From Rhizobium chutanense (GTDB lineage Bacteria; Pseudomonadota; Alphaproteobacteria; Rhizobiales; Rhizobiaceae): 64,000 nucleotides of DNA. Numbering within the stretch: the first letter of the stretch is position 1; every line of letters begins with the position of its first letter. A program made the position numbers and the translations under genes. The notes under the pieces were generated by a model, which was not told the origin of the DNA, searched no databases, and was given only the letters and a program-made list of their open reading frames with translations. The stretch lies in the NCBI RefSeq assembly GCF_002531935.1, contig NZ_NWSV01000009.1:166096-230095 (forward strand), read 5' to 3'. Below are positions 8,064 to 16,886 of the stretch, piece after piece.

Positions 8064-8934
8064 TCCCGGCAAGCACGATGGCGCCGCCCAGCGCCTGCAT
8101 CGGCCCGATCGCCTCATTGAGCAGTGCCCAGGCGAGGATAGCGGCGATGACCGGCTGCAGCAGCAGCGTCAGCGAGGAAAAGGCCGGCGGCAGATAAGCC
8201 AGCGCATAGGTGATCGCCGCCTGCCCGCCGGCATGGCTGATGAAGGCGAGACCGAAGACCATCGACCAGCCATAGACGGTCGCCGGCAGCATGTGTCCCT
8301 CCATGAAGAAGGCGACCGGAAAGATGCAGACGGCGGCGGACGCCGTGCTCCACAGCATGATCCGCATCGTATCGAACCGGCTGCGCAAGCTGCCGAGCGC
8401 AAGGATGTAGCAGGCATAGAAGAAGGCGGCGATCATTGCCAGGCCGTCGCCGTGAAGGTCGCCGTTGCCGATCGCCGCCGGTCCGCCTTTCAGGACGACG
8501 ACGCCGGTCAGCGCCAGGCCAAGCCCAAGCAGGAAGACGCCGCTGATGCGCGACTTGAAAAACAGGAAGGCGATCACGGTGACGAAAACAGGCGCGAGGT
8601 TGGCGAGCAGCGTCGCATTGGCGACCGATGTCATCGTGATCGAAAGGTGCCAGGCGGCGAGATCGAGCGACAGCATGACGCCCGGAAGGATGAGCTGGCC
8701 GTAGTCGGAAAGGCTTTGCGGCTTCCGTCCCCTCTCCGTCTTCATGAGCGAGACGATGACGATCGGGATCAGCGCCAGCGCCACGCGCCAGAAGGCCGTC
8801 GCCATCGGCCCGACCTCGGAAAGCCGGACGAAGATCGGCGAGCCGCCGATCGCCGCCCCGCCGAGAATGAGCGCCGTCAGGGGAAGGCGGTTGGAAGGCG
8901 CGGCTTCGGAAAGGGTGGAGTCAGCCTGTGACAT
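8029..8934 (-). CDS. EamA/DMT-family exporter
   Basis: 301 residues with about ten predicted membrane helices arranged as two EamA repeats, as in RhtA/YdcZ-like metabolite exporters. The first repeat begins LTALILGGAAIGGSPIFVRLSE and the second near GDGLAMIAAFFYACYILALGS. Substrates of this family cannot be read from sequence; amino acids or other small metabolites are usual. It is convergent with the dioxygenase-hydrolase fusion, and the two coding ends overlap by 35 bases, so antisense interference is possible. The ATG at 8934 has a weak GAGATC upstream. Confidence 0.9.
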   Translation of the reverse strand: MSQADSTLSEAAPSNRLPLTALILGGAAIGGSPIFVRLSEVGPMATAFWRVALALIPIVIVSLMKTERGRKPQSLSDYGQLILPGVMLSLDLAAWHLSITMTSVANATLLANLAPVFVTVIAFLFFKSRISGVFLLGLGLALTGVVVLKGGPAAIGNGDLHGDGLAMIAAFFYACYILALGSLRSRFDTMRIMLWSTASAAVCIFPVAFFMEGHMLPATVYGWSMVFGLAFISHAGGQAAITYALAYLPPAFSSLTLLLQPVIAAILAWALLNEAIGPMQALGGAIVLAGIMVARTSRSPA

Positions 8935-9041
8935 GATCTCGATATTTTCTGATCGCCCAAAGCAGGCGGGGGAGGTGCAGCCGCCTGCGTATCAGAAGTC
9001 GATCATCAACGACAGCCGATGAACGACACAGGGATGTAAAT

Positions 9042-10472
9042 TCAGGCGGTATGTGTGTCGTTCACCTGCAGCTTCCCGGCGATCTCGGTGGCGACGAAGA
9101 AGGCATGCTCGGTCACCTGCGGCAGCCCCATCAGCTCGCCGAAGGTGCCGCGCGCCAAGGGCCCGGAGATCAGCAGCGACGGATCTGTCTTTCCCGACGG
9201 GCCGATCGCCTCCGAGCGCTCGGTGCAGGCAAGGCCGAGGCCGGTGGGATCCAGCGACAGGTGGCCGCTTGCGGCCAGGGCTGCGAGCCAGGGCTGGGTT
9301 TCGAGAATGCCGCCATGGGCCGGGCCGGTGGTGACGACGACGGCGTCATAGCTCCGCTCCAACGATCGGCGCTGATGGCGCGGCTGCAGGCTGGCCAGGA
9401 TGAGCTCGCCGTCGATGCGCGCATCGGCGACAGAGCCGGCAAGGATTTCGAGGCGACCGGCGGCAACCGCCGTGTCGAGCACCGCTTCGACCTGCGGCGC
9501 GATTCGGAACCGGTGCACGTCCCAATAGGGTCTGAGATGGCGGACGAGGCGGCGGCGTTCGGCAACCGGCAGCGCCTGCCAGAGATCATATCCCTGCGCC
9601 CTCACCTGATCGATCACGCCGTGCCAGCTTATGCCCTCAGCCTTCGCCGCGCCGACGGCGGCGCGAATCGCCGCCAGCAGCGACATGGCGGAAGGGGCCG
9701 TATCGGAGAGGAAATCGCCGAAGAGCGGCTGCGGCACCGGTGCATGCCCGCGCGAACGCAGGCCGCGACGCGAGATCGCCGTTAGCGGACCGTCATGACC
9801 GCGCTCGGCCAGGGAGGCGATGACATCGGCAGCCGTCAGGCCGTTGCCGATGACCAGCACCCGGTCATGCGGGCGGACCACGTCGAGCGCGCCGGGCCTG
9901 GTGGTATCGGCGACGAAACGGGGATGGGCTGCAAGCCGGCTCGCCAGCCGGCCGGGGGCTGCCGGCGGCGGATGGCTGGTGGCAATCGCAACGATATCGG
10001 CCTCAGTGACGCCGCCCTTGTCGTCGCGGATCGTCCAGCGGCCGGCATGGCGCTCGACACCGGTCACCGCAGTGCGGCAGTGACGGACGCTGCCGTCTTC
10101 CAGCAACGGTTTCAGCAGCGAGGCGACATAATCGCCGAAGAGCCGGCGCCGCGGGAAGAGCGAACCATCGGGCCGTTTTGCCCCGGGGTCGTCAGCGACG
10201 GCGTCACGGGCTTCGATCCAGGCCTGGAATTCGCCCAGTTCGTCGGGCTGCAGGCTCATCTTGGCGGCTGGAACATTGATGCGGTGGGCCGGATCTGATG
10301 TGTCATAGGCCAAGCCGCGGCCGAGCTCGGCGCGCGGCTCGAAGACCAGGATGACGGGATGCTCACTGCTGCCCGCCCGGGCGAGATGATAGGCGACACC
10401 CGCGCCGGAGACACCGCCGCCGATGATAGCGACGACTGATGGTTCGGACGTCGGAGGAGACTTGGAATGCAT
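9042..10472 (-). CDS. FAD/NAD(P)-binding oxidoreductase-like protein
   Basis: About 476 residues. The N-terminus has a dinucleotide-binding motif (VVAIIGGGVSGAGVAYHLA), followed by FEPRAELGRGLAYDT and HRINVPAAKMS, features of the FAD-NAD(P)-binding family with PF13454-type domains. A second nucleotide-binding stretch lies near VLVIGNGLTAADVIASLA. These proteins resemble amine or lysine N-hydroxylase-like flavoproteins, but their reaction is usually unknown. I chose ATG 10472 because it lies just before the Rossmann motif; a TTG at 10544 would add 24 residues. No clear ribosome-binding site was seen for either start. A monocistronic transcript is likely. Confidence 0.78.
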   Translation of the reverse strand: MHSKSPPTSEPSVVAIIGGGVSGAGVAYHLARAGSSEHPVILVFEPRAELGRGLAYDTSDPAHRINVPAAKMSLQPDELGEFQAWIEARDAVADDPGAKRPDGSLFPRRRLFGDYVASLLKPLLEDGSVRHCRTAVTGVERHAGRWTIRDDKGGVTEADIVAIATSHPPPAAPGRLASRLAAHPRFVADTTRPGALDVVRPHDRVLVIGNGLTAADVIASLAERGHDGPLTAISRRGLRSRGHAPVPQPLFGDFLSDTAPSAMSLLAAIRAAVGAAKAEGISWHGVIDQVRAQGYDLWQALPVAERRRLVRHLRPYWDVHRFRIAPQVEAVLDTAVAAGRLEILAGSVADARIDGELILASLQPRHQRRSLERSYDAVVVTTGPAHGGILETQPWLAALAASGHLSLDPTGLGLACTERSEAIGPSGKTDPSLLISGPLARGTFGELMGLPQVTEHAFFVATEIAGKLQVNDTHTA

Positions 10473-10572
10473 GGCGGCCGGGATGTTGCTTGCGATGCCC
10501 GAGCATAGAAGTCGGATATTGGTCGCGCAATCCTCTGCCGGCAATTGTCTATAATTATTATGTAGATTCAGC

Positions 10573-11001
10573 CTATCCCGATATCGTCGTCGAAAAATCG
10601 GGATTGCCGCGGATCGTATTGCTCACCGTGCAGATCTCATCCTCCGCGGCCTGGACAATCTTCCGCCGGCTTTCCTCATCTATATCGCCCTTGATCGAGA
10701 AGGCGATGTTGAACCGGGCAACCCGCGAAAGGCCTTCGGTCGCCTTCTCGCCGGTAACCTCGGCGGTGATCTCGCTGATCTTGTCGAGAACGCCCAACTG
10801 GCTGGCGGCCATGCGGGCGCTGAGCACGAGGCAGGCAGACAGCGAGGAATAGAGCAGGTCGAGCGGGTTGAAGCCCGGCTGCGACGGCGACGTGACGATA
10901 TCGATCTCGCCTTTGGTGGCGGAGGTGACATGCGGAAAACCGGTGCGGCCGAGAACGGCGGTGGCGCCGGTCGGGCGGGGACGAGCCTTGAGATCGACCA
11001 T
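10573..11001 (-). CDS. OsmC/Ohr-family peroxide-reductase-like protein
   Basis: 142 residues of the OsmC fold. The two family cysteines are present: one in SACLVLSARMAA near residue 57, the other in EDEICTVSNT near residue 124. This pattern supports thiol-dependent reduction of organic hydroperoxides in the cytoplasm, but distant OsmC members have other or unknown substrates. The ATG at 11001 follows AGAGGA at good spacing. It lies about 100 bases upstream of the FAD protein on the same strand, so the two could be co-transcribed. Confidence 0.85.
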   Translation of the reverse strand: MVDLKARPRPTGATAVLGRTGFPHVTSATKGEIDIVTSPSQPGFNPLDLLYSSLSACLVLSARMAASQLGVLDKISEITAEVTGEKATEGLSRVARFNIAFSIKGDIDEESRRKIVQAAEDEICTVSNTIRGNPDFSTTISG

Positions 11002-11146
11002 GATGAAATCCTCTCATGAACATTCTGCAGATGACAATGTCAGCCCGGCGCCGCACCGGGCAACGGCTGCCCGCGGTTTTCGGAACCTTTCCATCCGTCA
11101 GCAGTTGATTACACCTGAACGAAATCAGTGACAAAGGTGGATTGCG

Positions 11147-11407
11147 ATGGCGCATGTCCGCAGAATGGATCGCCAGGGCGGGCGCATGGACGCCCGCGAT
11201 CGGCTGATCGTCGCGCTTTACGCACAGCTCAAGGCCGAGCGGGAAACGCGCGAGACGCTGGAATGGGCGATCCGCAACGGCGCCGTCTCGCAGGAGGTGC
11301 TGGAGGCGATTGCCACCGATCCGGTTCCCGTCGTCACCAGCGAGGATATCGCTTCGGTGGAGAAAATCATCGCCCTCGACGAGGGGCGCAAAACCAATCG
11401 AAATTAG
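11147..11407 (+). CDS. Small hypothetical protein
   Basis: 86 residues: a basic N-terminus, then a probable long helix (LIVALYAQLKAERETRETLEWAIR) and an acidic C-terminal part. No family was recognised. AAAGGTGG lies about 7 bases before the ATG, which supports real translation. It is the first of three same-strand genes (this one, DUF2188 and Ku) with gaps of about 50 and 18 bases, so it may be expressed with the Ku gene. Confidence 0.6.
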   Translation: MAHVRRMDRQGGRMDARDRLIVALYAQLKAERETRETLEWAIRNGAVSQEVLEAIATDPVPVVTSEDIASVEKIIALDEGRKTNRN

Positions 11408-11456
11408 AGTATGATGCCGTCATGCTCCCTATCCAATTGAGAAGAGGAGATCCGAA

Positions 11457-11690
11457 ATGGCCGATATCACCTATCAGGTCGTGCCGCATGACAATGGCTG
11501 GGCCTACAAGCTCGGCGACACGCTGTCGGAAACCTATGCGACGGCCGATGAAGCGATCGTTCACGCCAGGGACGCCGCGTCGCGCCAGAAGATCGGCGAC
11601 GGCGACGCGCTGCTTGCCTATCCCGCGCCCGATGGTCGCGGCTGGGCATTCCAGGAACTCGAAACCGACAAGAGCAACGGTCGGCTCTGA
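11457..11690 (+). CDS. DUF2188-like small protein
   Basis: 77 residues that begin ITYQVVPHDNGWAYKLGD and contain EAIVHARDAA and GRGWAFQELE, a short beta-alpha-beta pattern typical of DUF2188 proteins. Function is unknown. Small proteins of this type are often found near stress or DNA-repair genes. GAGGAG lies 7 to 8 bases before the ATG. The Ku gene starts 18 bases after the stop, which makes co-transcription likely. Confidence 0.7.
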   Translation: MADITYQVVPHDNGWAYKLGDTLSETYATADEAIVHARDAASRQKIGDGDALLAYPAPDGRGWAFQELETDKSNGRL

Positions 11691-11708
11691 TTGACAACGG
11701 AGGATGGA

Positions 11709-12560
11709 ATGGCCGCGCGGGCAAGCTGGAAAGGTCATCTGAAGGTGGGCGACCTTGCCTGCGCCGTCGGGCTTTACACCGCCATTTCCTCCTCCGACCG
11801 CGTCTCCTTCAATATCATCAACCGCAAGACCGGCCATCGGGTGGAACGGCAATTCGTCGACAGCGAGACCGGCAAACCGGTCGAGCGGGACGATCAGGTC
11901 AAGGGCTACCAGATGGAGAATGGCGATTACATCGTCATCGAGGGCGATGAGATCGCCCAACTCATGCCGGAAAGCGACAAGATCCTCAATATCAAAGCTT
12001 TCATCGGCTACGACGATATCGACAAGCTCTATTTCGACCGGCCTTATTACCTCGCCCCCGTCGACGAGCATGATGAAGAGGCGCTGTCGCTGATCGCAAG
12101 GGGCATGCGCGACGGCAAGGTCGCAGCACTCGCCGAAGCCGTGCTGTTCCGGCGCAACCGGACGCTGCTGATCCGCCCGCATGACGACTGCATCGTCGCG
12201 ACGATGCTGAATTTCGACTACGAGGTGCGTTCGGCCGACACCGTCTTCAAGGACATTCCCGACATCACGTTCGACAAGGAGATGATCGCGCTTGCCGGAC
12301 ATATCATCGGCACCAAGCAGGGCAGTTTCGAACCGAGCGAATATGTGGATCGCTACGAGGCTGCCCTCGTCGAACTGGTGAAGGCGAAGATCGAGGGCCG
12401 GGCACCGCCGAAGAAGAAGCAGCCGCCGGAACGCAAAGTGGTCGACCTGATGGAAGCACTGCGCCAGAGCGCCGGCATGAGCAGCAAAGGTTCGGCAAAG
12501 AAGGTCCCGGCGAAGAAGACGCCGGCGCGCAGCGACAGCCACAGGAAGAAGGCAAGCTGA
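11709..12560 (+). CDS. Ku protein for non-homologous end joining
   Basis: 283 residues. The bacterial Ku core covers about 1-215: WKGHLKVGDL at the start, then VERQFVDSETGKPVERDDQVKGY and LNIKAFIGYDDIDKLYFDRPYYLAP. It forms a ring on broken DNA ends and recruits ligase D. The C-terminal tail is Lys/Pro-rich (KKKQPPERK, KKVPAKKTPARS), as in Ku proteins whose tail binds DNA. ATG 11709 is preferred over the upstream TTG because ACGGAGGA precedes it. A second Ku gene lies convergently 33 bases beyond the stop. No ligD gene is in the window. Confidence 0.93.
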   Translation: MAARASWKGHLKVGDLACAVGLYTAISSSDRVSFNIINRKTGHRVERQFVDSETGKPVERDDQVKGYQMENGDYIVIEGDEIAQLMPESDKILNIKAFIGYDDIDKLYFDRPYYLAPVDEHDEEALSLIARGMRDGKVAALAEAVLFRRNRTLLIRPHDDCIVATMLNFDYEVRSADTVFKDIPDITFDKEMIALAGHIIGTKQGSFEPSEYVDRYEAALVELVKAKIEGRAPPKKKQPPERKVVDLMEALRQSAGMSSKGSAKKVPAKKTPARSDSHRKKAS

Positions 12561-12593
12561 AACGGGTCTCGAACGGATCAGGCGTGACGCGAT

Positions 12594-13397
12594 TTAACGC
12601 GACGGCTTCCCGTCCTCCGCGGCCAGGCTCTTTTTCAGCGCATCCATGATATTGACGACGTTGCCGGTCGATTTCACCGGTGCGGGTTTTTTCGCAGGCA
12701 CGGCCTGCTTCAGGCTCTTCTGCTTGTTGCGGATCATCGACTTCAGGCGCTTCTGGATCGGATCCTGCACCATGGCCGGGCTCCAATCCTTCGTCTCTTC
12801 CTTCACCAGCTGCTTCATCAGCGTCAGCAGCTTGCTGTCGATCTCCGTGTTGCTGTCGAGCTCGGCCGCCGGTTCGCGCACCTCGTCGCCATAACGCAGG
12901 GTCCAGAGAACGATGCCCTTGCCCTGCGGCTCCAGCAGCACGGCACGCTCGCGACGATAGAGCACGAGGCGGGCGATGCCGACGACATCATTCGCCTTCA
13001 TCGCCTCGCGGATGACGCAGAAGGCTTCCACTCCGACCTTGTCCTCGGGGGCCAGAAAATGCGGTTTATCGTACCAGATCCAGTCGATCGAGCCGCGCGG
13101 CACGAATGTGTCGATATCGATGGTGCGGGTGCTTTCGAGCCCGACCTCCTCGATCTCCTCGTCTTCGAGCATGACATAATCGTCCTCGCCGCGCGGATAG
13201 CCTTTCACCTGGTCCCGATCGGCCACCGGCTTATGGGTGACGCTGTCGACATAACGGCTTTCGACGCGGTTCTTCGTCTGGCGATTGAGCACATGGAACC
13301 GCACCTTGTTGCTTTCGGTCGTCGCTGGCGTGAGCGAGACGGCGGCGGTGACGAGCGAGAGCTTGAGATAGCCTTTCCAGAATGTCTGACGTGCCAT
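12594..13397 (-). CDS. Second Ku protein
   Basis: 267 residues with the Ku fold: WKGYLKLSLVTAAVSL, VESRYVDSVTHKPVADRDQVKGY, IDIDTFVPRGSIDWIWYDKPHFLAP and a basic tail (KKPAPVKSTG). It is clearly a paralogue of the convergent Ku gene but diverged throughout, so this is not a recent duplication. Sinorhizobium carries several Ku genes, some acting as pairs, so a heteromeric Ku is possible. No neighbouring ligase is visible. The ATG at 13397 opens the conserved domain. Confidence 0.93.
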   Translation of the reverse strand: MARQTFWKGYLKLSLVTAAVSLTPATTESNKVRFHVLNRQTKNRVESRYVDSVTHKPVADRDQVKGYPRGEDDYVMLEDEEIEEVGLESTRTIDIDTFVPRGSIDWIWYDKPHFLAPEDKVGVEAFCVIREAMKANDVVGIARLVLYRRERAVLLEPQGKGIVLWTLRYGDEVREPAAELDSNTEIDSKLLTLMKQLVKEETKDWSPAMVQDPIQKRLKSMIRNKQKSLKQAVPAKKPAPVKSTGNVVNIMDALKKSLAAEDGKPSR

Positions 13398-13623
13398 GTC
13401 TGTCCTGCCTCCCGGACACGGTTGGGCATTGTTATCAACGGCGGATGCGGTGTTTGGTTCCCATTGAAGTTCGTATCGAGGATAGGCCAGTGCATTCTAA
13501 AATTCATGGATCAAACGGACTTGAGCATTCCAGCAAAGTGCCTCAGAGCCGCTCTTGCCTTGCTGCGTCCATTTTCCTACTCAATAATGAAAGGGCAAAG
13601 ACCTCAGGATAGCGGTAATCTGA

Positions 13624-14358
13624 ATGTTGCGACATTTCGCCAAACTTGCCATCACCTTCATATTCAATTTCCTTCTCATCATCGGCGCTCCCGGCCTCTC
13701 CTTCGGACAGGAATGCCCCGAGCCGGCAATGGCGGCAAATGTTTCGGTCCAGCAAAAGCCAGCAAGCAAGAGATATGATCGCGCCCTTCCCATCTATCGC
13801 GACAAATCCGCTCGATATGACATGGCTCTCGTCGGAGATTCCCTTGTCGAACAGTGGCAGCCTTTGATCGCGGACAGTTTTCCCGGTCGCCACGTCATGA
13901 ACCTGGCGGTCGCGGGTGATACCACGCAAAATGCACTCTACCGGCTCGACGAACTGAACCTTCCGGATTTTCATCCCAAAGATGTTGTCGTGCTTATCGG
14001 CACGAACAACCTGGGTGCGAAATCTGCGCCGTGCGCCGTGGCGGCTGGTGTGGTTGCTGTTGTCAGCAAGGTTCGGGCTCTCTGGCCAACAGCCCATATT
14101 TATTCATTGTCCATACCTCCGCGGGGCAAAAATTATGCCTCGTACGAGGATATAAGAATTTCCGCCAATCAACTGGTGGTGTCATCATTGGCTAAAATGC
14201 CCGGTGTCACCTTTATTCAAATGACCGATGATATGTTGCGGTGCGGAAAGCCAAGCGATAAGGAATGTTCCAACTACAAGCCTGACCATCTTCATTTCAA
14301 TGAAGGGGCATACAAGCTGATCACGAGCTTCCTCACCGCTGCGGGTCTACAGCTTTGA
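13624..14358 (+). CDS. Secreted SGNH/GDSL-type hydrolase
   Basis: 244 residues with an N-terminal signal peptide (ITFIFNFLLIIGAPGLSFG, probable cleavage near residue 29). The SGNH blocks are present: nucleophile Ser in ALVGDSLVEQW, GTNN in block III, and the Asp-His pair in KPDHLHFNEG. Such enzymes often remove acetyl groups from extracellular sugars, and the next two genes are polysaccharide genes, so a role in tailoring surface polysaccharide is likely. Base composition from here to about 16.8 kb looks lower in GC than the flanks, suggesting a transferred surface-polysaccharide block. Confidence 0.82.
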   Translation: MLRHFAKLAITFIFNFLLIIGAPGLSFGQECPEPAMAANVSVQQKPASKRYDRALPIYRDKSARYDMALVGDSLVEQWQPLIADSFPGRHVMNLAVAGDTTQNALYRLDELNLPDFHPKDVVVLIGTNNLGAKSAPCAVAAGVVAVVSKVRALWPTAHIYSLSIPPRGKNYASYEDIRISANQLVVSSLAKMPGVTFIQMTDDMLRCGKPSDKECSNYKPDHLHFNEGAYKLITSFLTAAGLQL

Positions 14359-14401
14359 TTTTTGCCGGACAGGTGGCTACCAAAAAGTAAGGCGGAATGT
14401 C

Positions 14402-15757
14402 ATGAGCACCTCATTTGACAGCTACCAACCGATTGGCCTGCAAAGACATCGACCCAGAACTCGCGCGCAATATCGCATGCGGCGAGAAACCCTCGTGCGG
14501 ATTGTCCTTTCCGTAATATTTTATGTTTCTCTCTGGAGAGCGACCGGCATGTGGTATGGGCTGCCGGCCAACTTCGACGACAGCGTCGGCAAAGATCCCA
14601 TGCCGATGCGGCTGTTGCTGATGTCGCTCGTTCCGCTGATCGGGCTCTACTGCGTGCTGGAGCCCAGGCGGGTCTTTGAATTGATTCGCAGCGCCTCGCC
14701 GCTGGTGGGCATCATCTGCCTATGCGTCTTTCTCTCGATTGCTTTTTCCGTCAGCGTGGGATCCTCGCTGCGGGCCCTAGTAGCCGTTGCATTGCTGACA
14801 GCGGGACCGATTCTTTACAGAGCCCGTTACGGAGCCGTCGAAACATTCGAATGTTTGGCGAAATTTGCGATTGCGGCGGCTTTCATAAATGTCCTCTATA
14901 CGGCAGCCTTTCCGCAATTTGCGGTGATGAGAGGCAGTTACGCCGGGATGGTGAAGGGGGCATTCTACCATAAGAACATGCTCGGCCAATTCTCGGCAAC
15001 GAACTTCATCCTGCTGCTTCCATTCAAATCGGGACCGCGTTTGCGGTACTCCGATTTATTGCGATGGGCAGCCATGTTGCTCTACCTCCTGCTCATCGTG
15101 GTGGCAAAATCGTCAACTGCGGTCGTCCTGCTTTCGATCGGGATAGCCATATTCTACGGAATGGGTTTCATTCAGCGCTTTCCAGGCCGAGTATTCAGGT
15201 CCTTCGTCGTCCTTCTCGGTTTCGCCATACTGGGTTTTCTTGTCTCCGTCGCCTTGATGGGCGTGGCACAGGCGGTTGCCGAGTCCTTCGGGAAAGACCT
15301 CACCCTCAGCGGACGCACAAATGTTTGGGAACAGTTGCTGCCACTGATCTTCGAGCGTCCTCTTACGGGCTGGGGATTTGCCCTGTTCCGACAGCCTGAG
15401 ATCATGGAGCAATATGTTCGTCTCACCTGGGACGCCCAATCGACACACAACACCTATATCGAACTGGCGCTGAACATGGGCATCCCAGCCACAGTGATCT
15501 GGACGTCCTTCGTTGTGATGCGCGTCGTGGCGAAAATGACCTCGGCCCCCTTAAATCGAGCGCTTGCCATCACGAAGAGGAAGGAGGTTGTCATCATCAT
15601 CCTGATCCTGATCGGCGCGTTCACCGAAGCTGGAATGATGCTCGCTCCCTTCATCTTGTGGCCCCATACCGTGATCGCACTGACGAGCCTTGGTCCCGAG
15701 TTTTTGTCTCGTTTCCGCAAACCGACCAAGGCTGGCAACCAACATGCATCAGGCTAA
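14402..15757 (+). CDS. O-antigen ligase / Wzy-like polysaccharide polymerase
   Basis: 451 residues with about eleven membrane helices. The long periplasmic loop carries GRTNVWEQLLPLIFERPLTGWG and STHNTYIELALNMG, the Wzy_C-type signature shared by O-antigen ligases and exopolysaccharide polymerases such as ExoQ. A preceding loop contains GAFYHKNMLGQF, also typical. The likely task is joining lipid-linked repeat units in the inner membrane. Which polysaccharide it serves cannot be told, since no glycosyltransferases are adjacent. The stop overlaps the preferred upstream start of the acyltransferase gene, so the two are coupled. Confidence 0.86.
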   Translation: MSTSFDSYQPIGLQRHRPRTRAQYRMRRETLVRIVLSVIFYVSLWRATGMWYGLPANFDDSVGKDPMPMRLLLMSLVPLIGLYCVLEPRRVFELIRSASPLVGIICLCVFLSIAFSVSVGSSLRALVAVALLTAGPILYRARYGAVETFECLAKFAIAAAFINVLYTAAFPQFAVMRGSYAGMVKGAFYHKNMLGQFSATNFILLLPFKSGPRLRYSDLLRWAAMLLYLLLIVVAKSSTAVVLLSIGIAIFYGMGFIQRFPGRVFRSFVVLLGFAILGFLVSVALMGVAQAVAESFGKDLTLSGRTNVWEQLLPLIFERPLTGWGFALFRQPEIMEQYVRLTWDAQSTHNTYIELALNMGIPATVIWTSFVVMRVVAKMTSAPLNRALAITKRKEVVIIILILIGAFTEAGMMLAPFILWPHTVIALTSLGPEFLSRFRKPTKAGNQHASG

Positions 15758-16850
15758 AAATATGAATTCTAGCAATCGCAGACTGGTCGGCCTCGATGGG
15801 ATTCGCGGGCTGGCGGCCATTTGTGTGGCCGTGCATCATACCGAAGGCTTTGTCGGTTTCGATGCCGCCCCCGCCGCCTATCTCGCCGTCGATTTGTTTT
15901 TTTGTCTCAGCGGCTTCGTAATCGGTCACGCTTATGAGCGGAAACTCATTCAAGAGTCTTCCCTTTCTGCCAACGATTTCGCCATCAAGCGCCTCATCCG
16001 CTTGTATCCGATGTATTTGTTCGGCCTGTTGCTCGGCGTACTCGCATATGCGGGCATGTCACTCAGCAGAAATCAGCAAATCGACCCAACGCTGTTTGCC
16101 ACTTCCCTGATTGCCTCGATGTTCTTCCTGCCGGCGATTGGCGGAACATCACTGAAGGCGCCGAACCTCTTCCCCTTCAATGGTCCGTCATGGTCGCTAT
16201 TCCTGGAGATCGTGATCAACCTGGCCTACGGCTATGCGGCCAGAATGCTCTCCAGCGGCGTACTCGCGGTCATCCTCGTTGCGTCGTGGGCTTGGTTGGC
16301 GGCGCAAACGCTGACGCACGGAAGCGCTGACCTGATCCCTCTCGACGGTGCCTTGCTCTCCGGATTTCCTCGCGTTCTCTTTTCCTTCACCCTCGGCATC
16401 TTGATGTATCGCTATCGGCAGCGGCTTTCCCCTTCGGACATCGGAAAAGCAATCGCAGTGACAACAATCGTCATCGCGACCGCTCTTCTGATCTTTCAAG
16501 CGCCAGCCGCCTTGATCGGCATCAAGGACCTGATTGTGATCACCGCTTTATTTCCCATCGCGGTGCTTGTCCTTTACACCGCCAACTTCGATGGCGTGCT
16601 GCGGCAACCACTTCTTATAGCGGGAGAGGCGTCTTACGCGCTCTATGCAATTCATGTTCCCCTGTTAGGCTTGGTACTGGGAGCCTGGAAGGCCGCGGGC
16701 CTCGGACAACCGCCAGCCTGGGCGATCTTTGCCATTGTTCTTCCGCTGATCGTCCTATTGGCAATTGTCGTCACCCGCCTTTACGATGAACCGGTTCGCA
16801 AAGCGCTCAGCGCAGGAAAGGCGATAGGACTTCGCTGGCGTCGATCCTGA
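15744..16850 (+). CDS. Membrane acyltransferase (acyltransferase-3 family)
   Basis: About 368 residues with ten or so membrane helices. The family hallmarks are at the start: GLDGIRGLAAICVAVHH with the conserved His, then VDLFFCLSGFVIG. These proteins, such as OafA and ExoZ, add acetyl or other acyl groups to polysaccharides. ATG 15744 overlaps the end of the polymerase gene by 14 bases. ATG 15762 has a better AGG upstream and would shorten the protein by six residues. Together with the SGNH hydrolase it could set the acylation state of the same polymer. Confidence 0.87.
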   Translation: MHQAKNMNSSNRRLVGLDGIRGLAAICVAVHHTEGFVGFDAAPAAYLAVDLFFCLSGFVIGHAYERKLIQESSLSANDFAIKRLIRLYPMYLFGLLLGVLAYAGMSLSRNQQIDPTLFATSLIASMFFLPAIGGTSLKAPNLFPFNGPSWSLFLEIVINLAYGYAARMLSSGVLAVILVASWAWLAAQTLTHGSADLIPLDGALLSGFPRVLFSFTLGILMYRYRQRLSPSDIGKAIAVTTIVIATALLIFQAPAALIGIKDLIVITALFPIAVLVLYTANFDGVLRQPLLIAGEASYALYAIHVPLLGLVLGAWKAAGLGQPPAWAIFAIVLPLIVLLAIVVTRLYDEPVRKALSAGKAIGLRWRRS

Positions 16851-16886
16851 TTTTTAGGCCGATGCTAGGTCGCAGCGCCACGCCGC

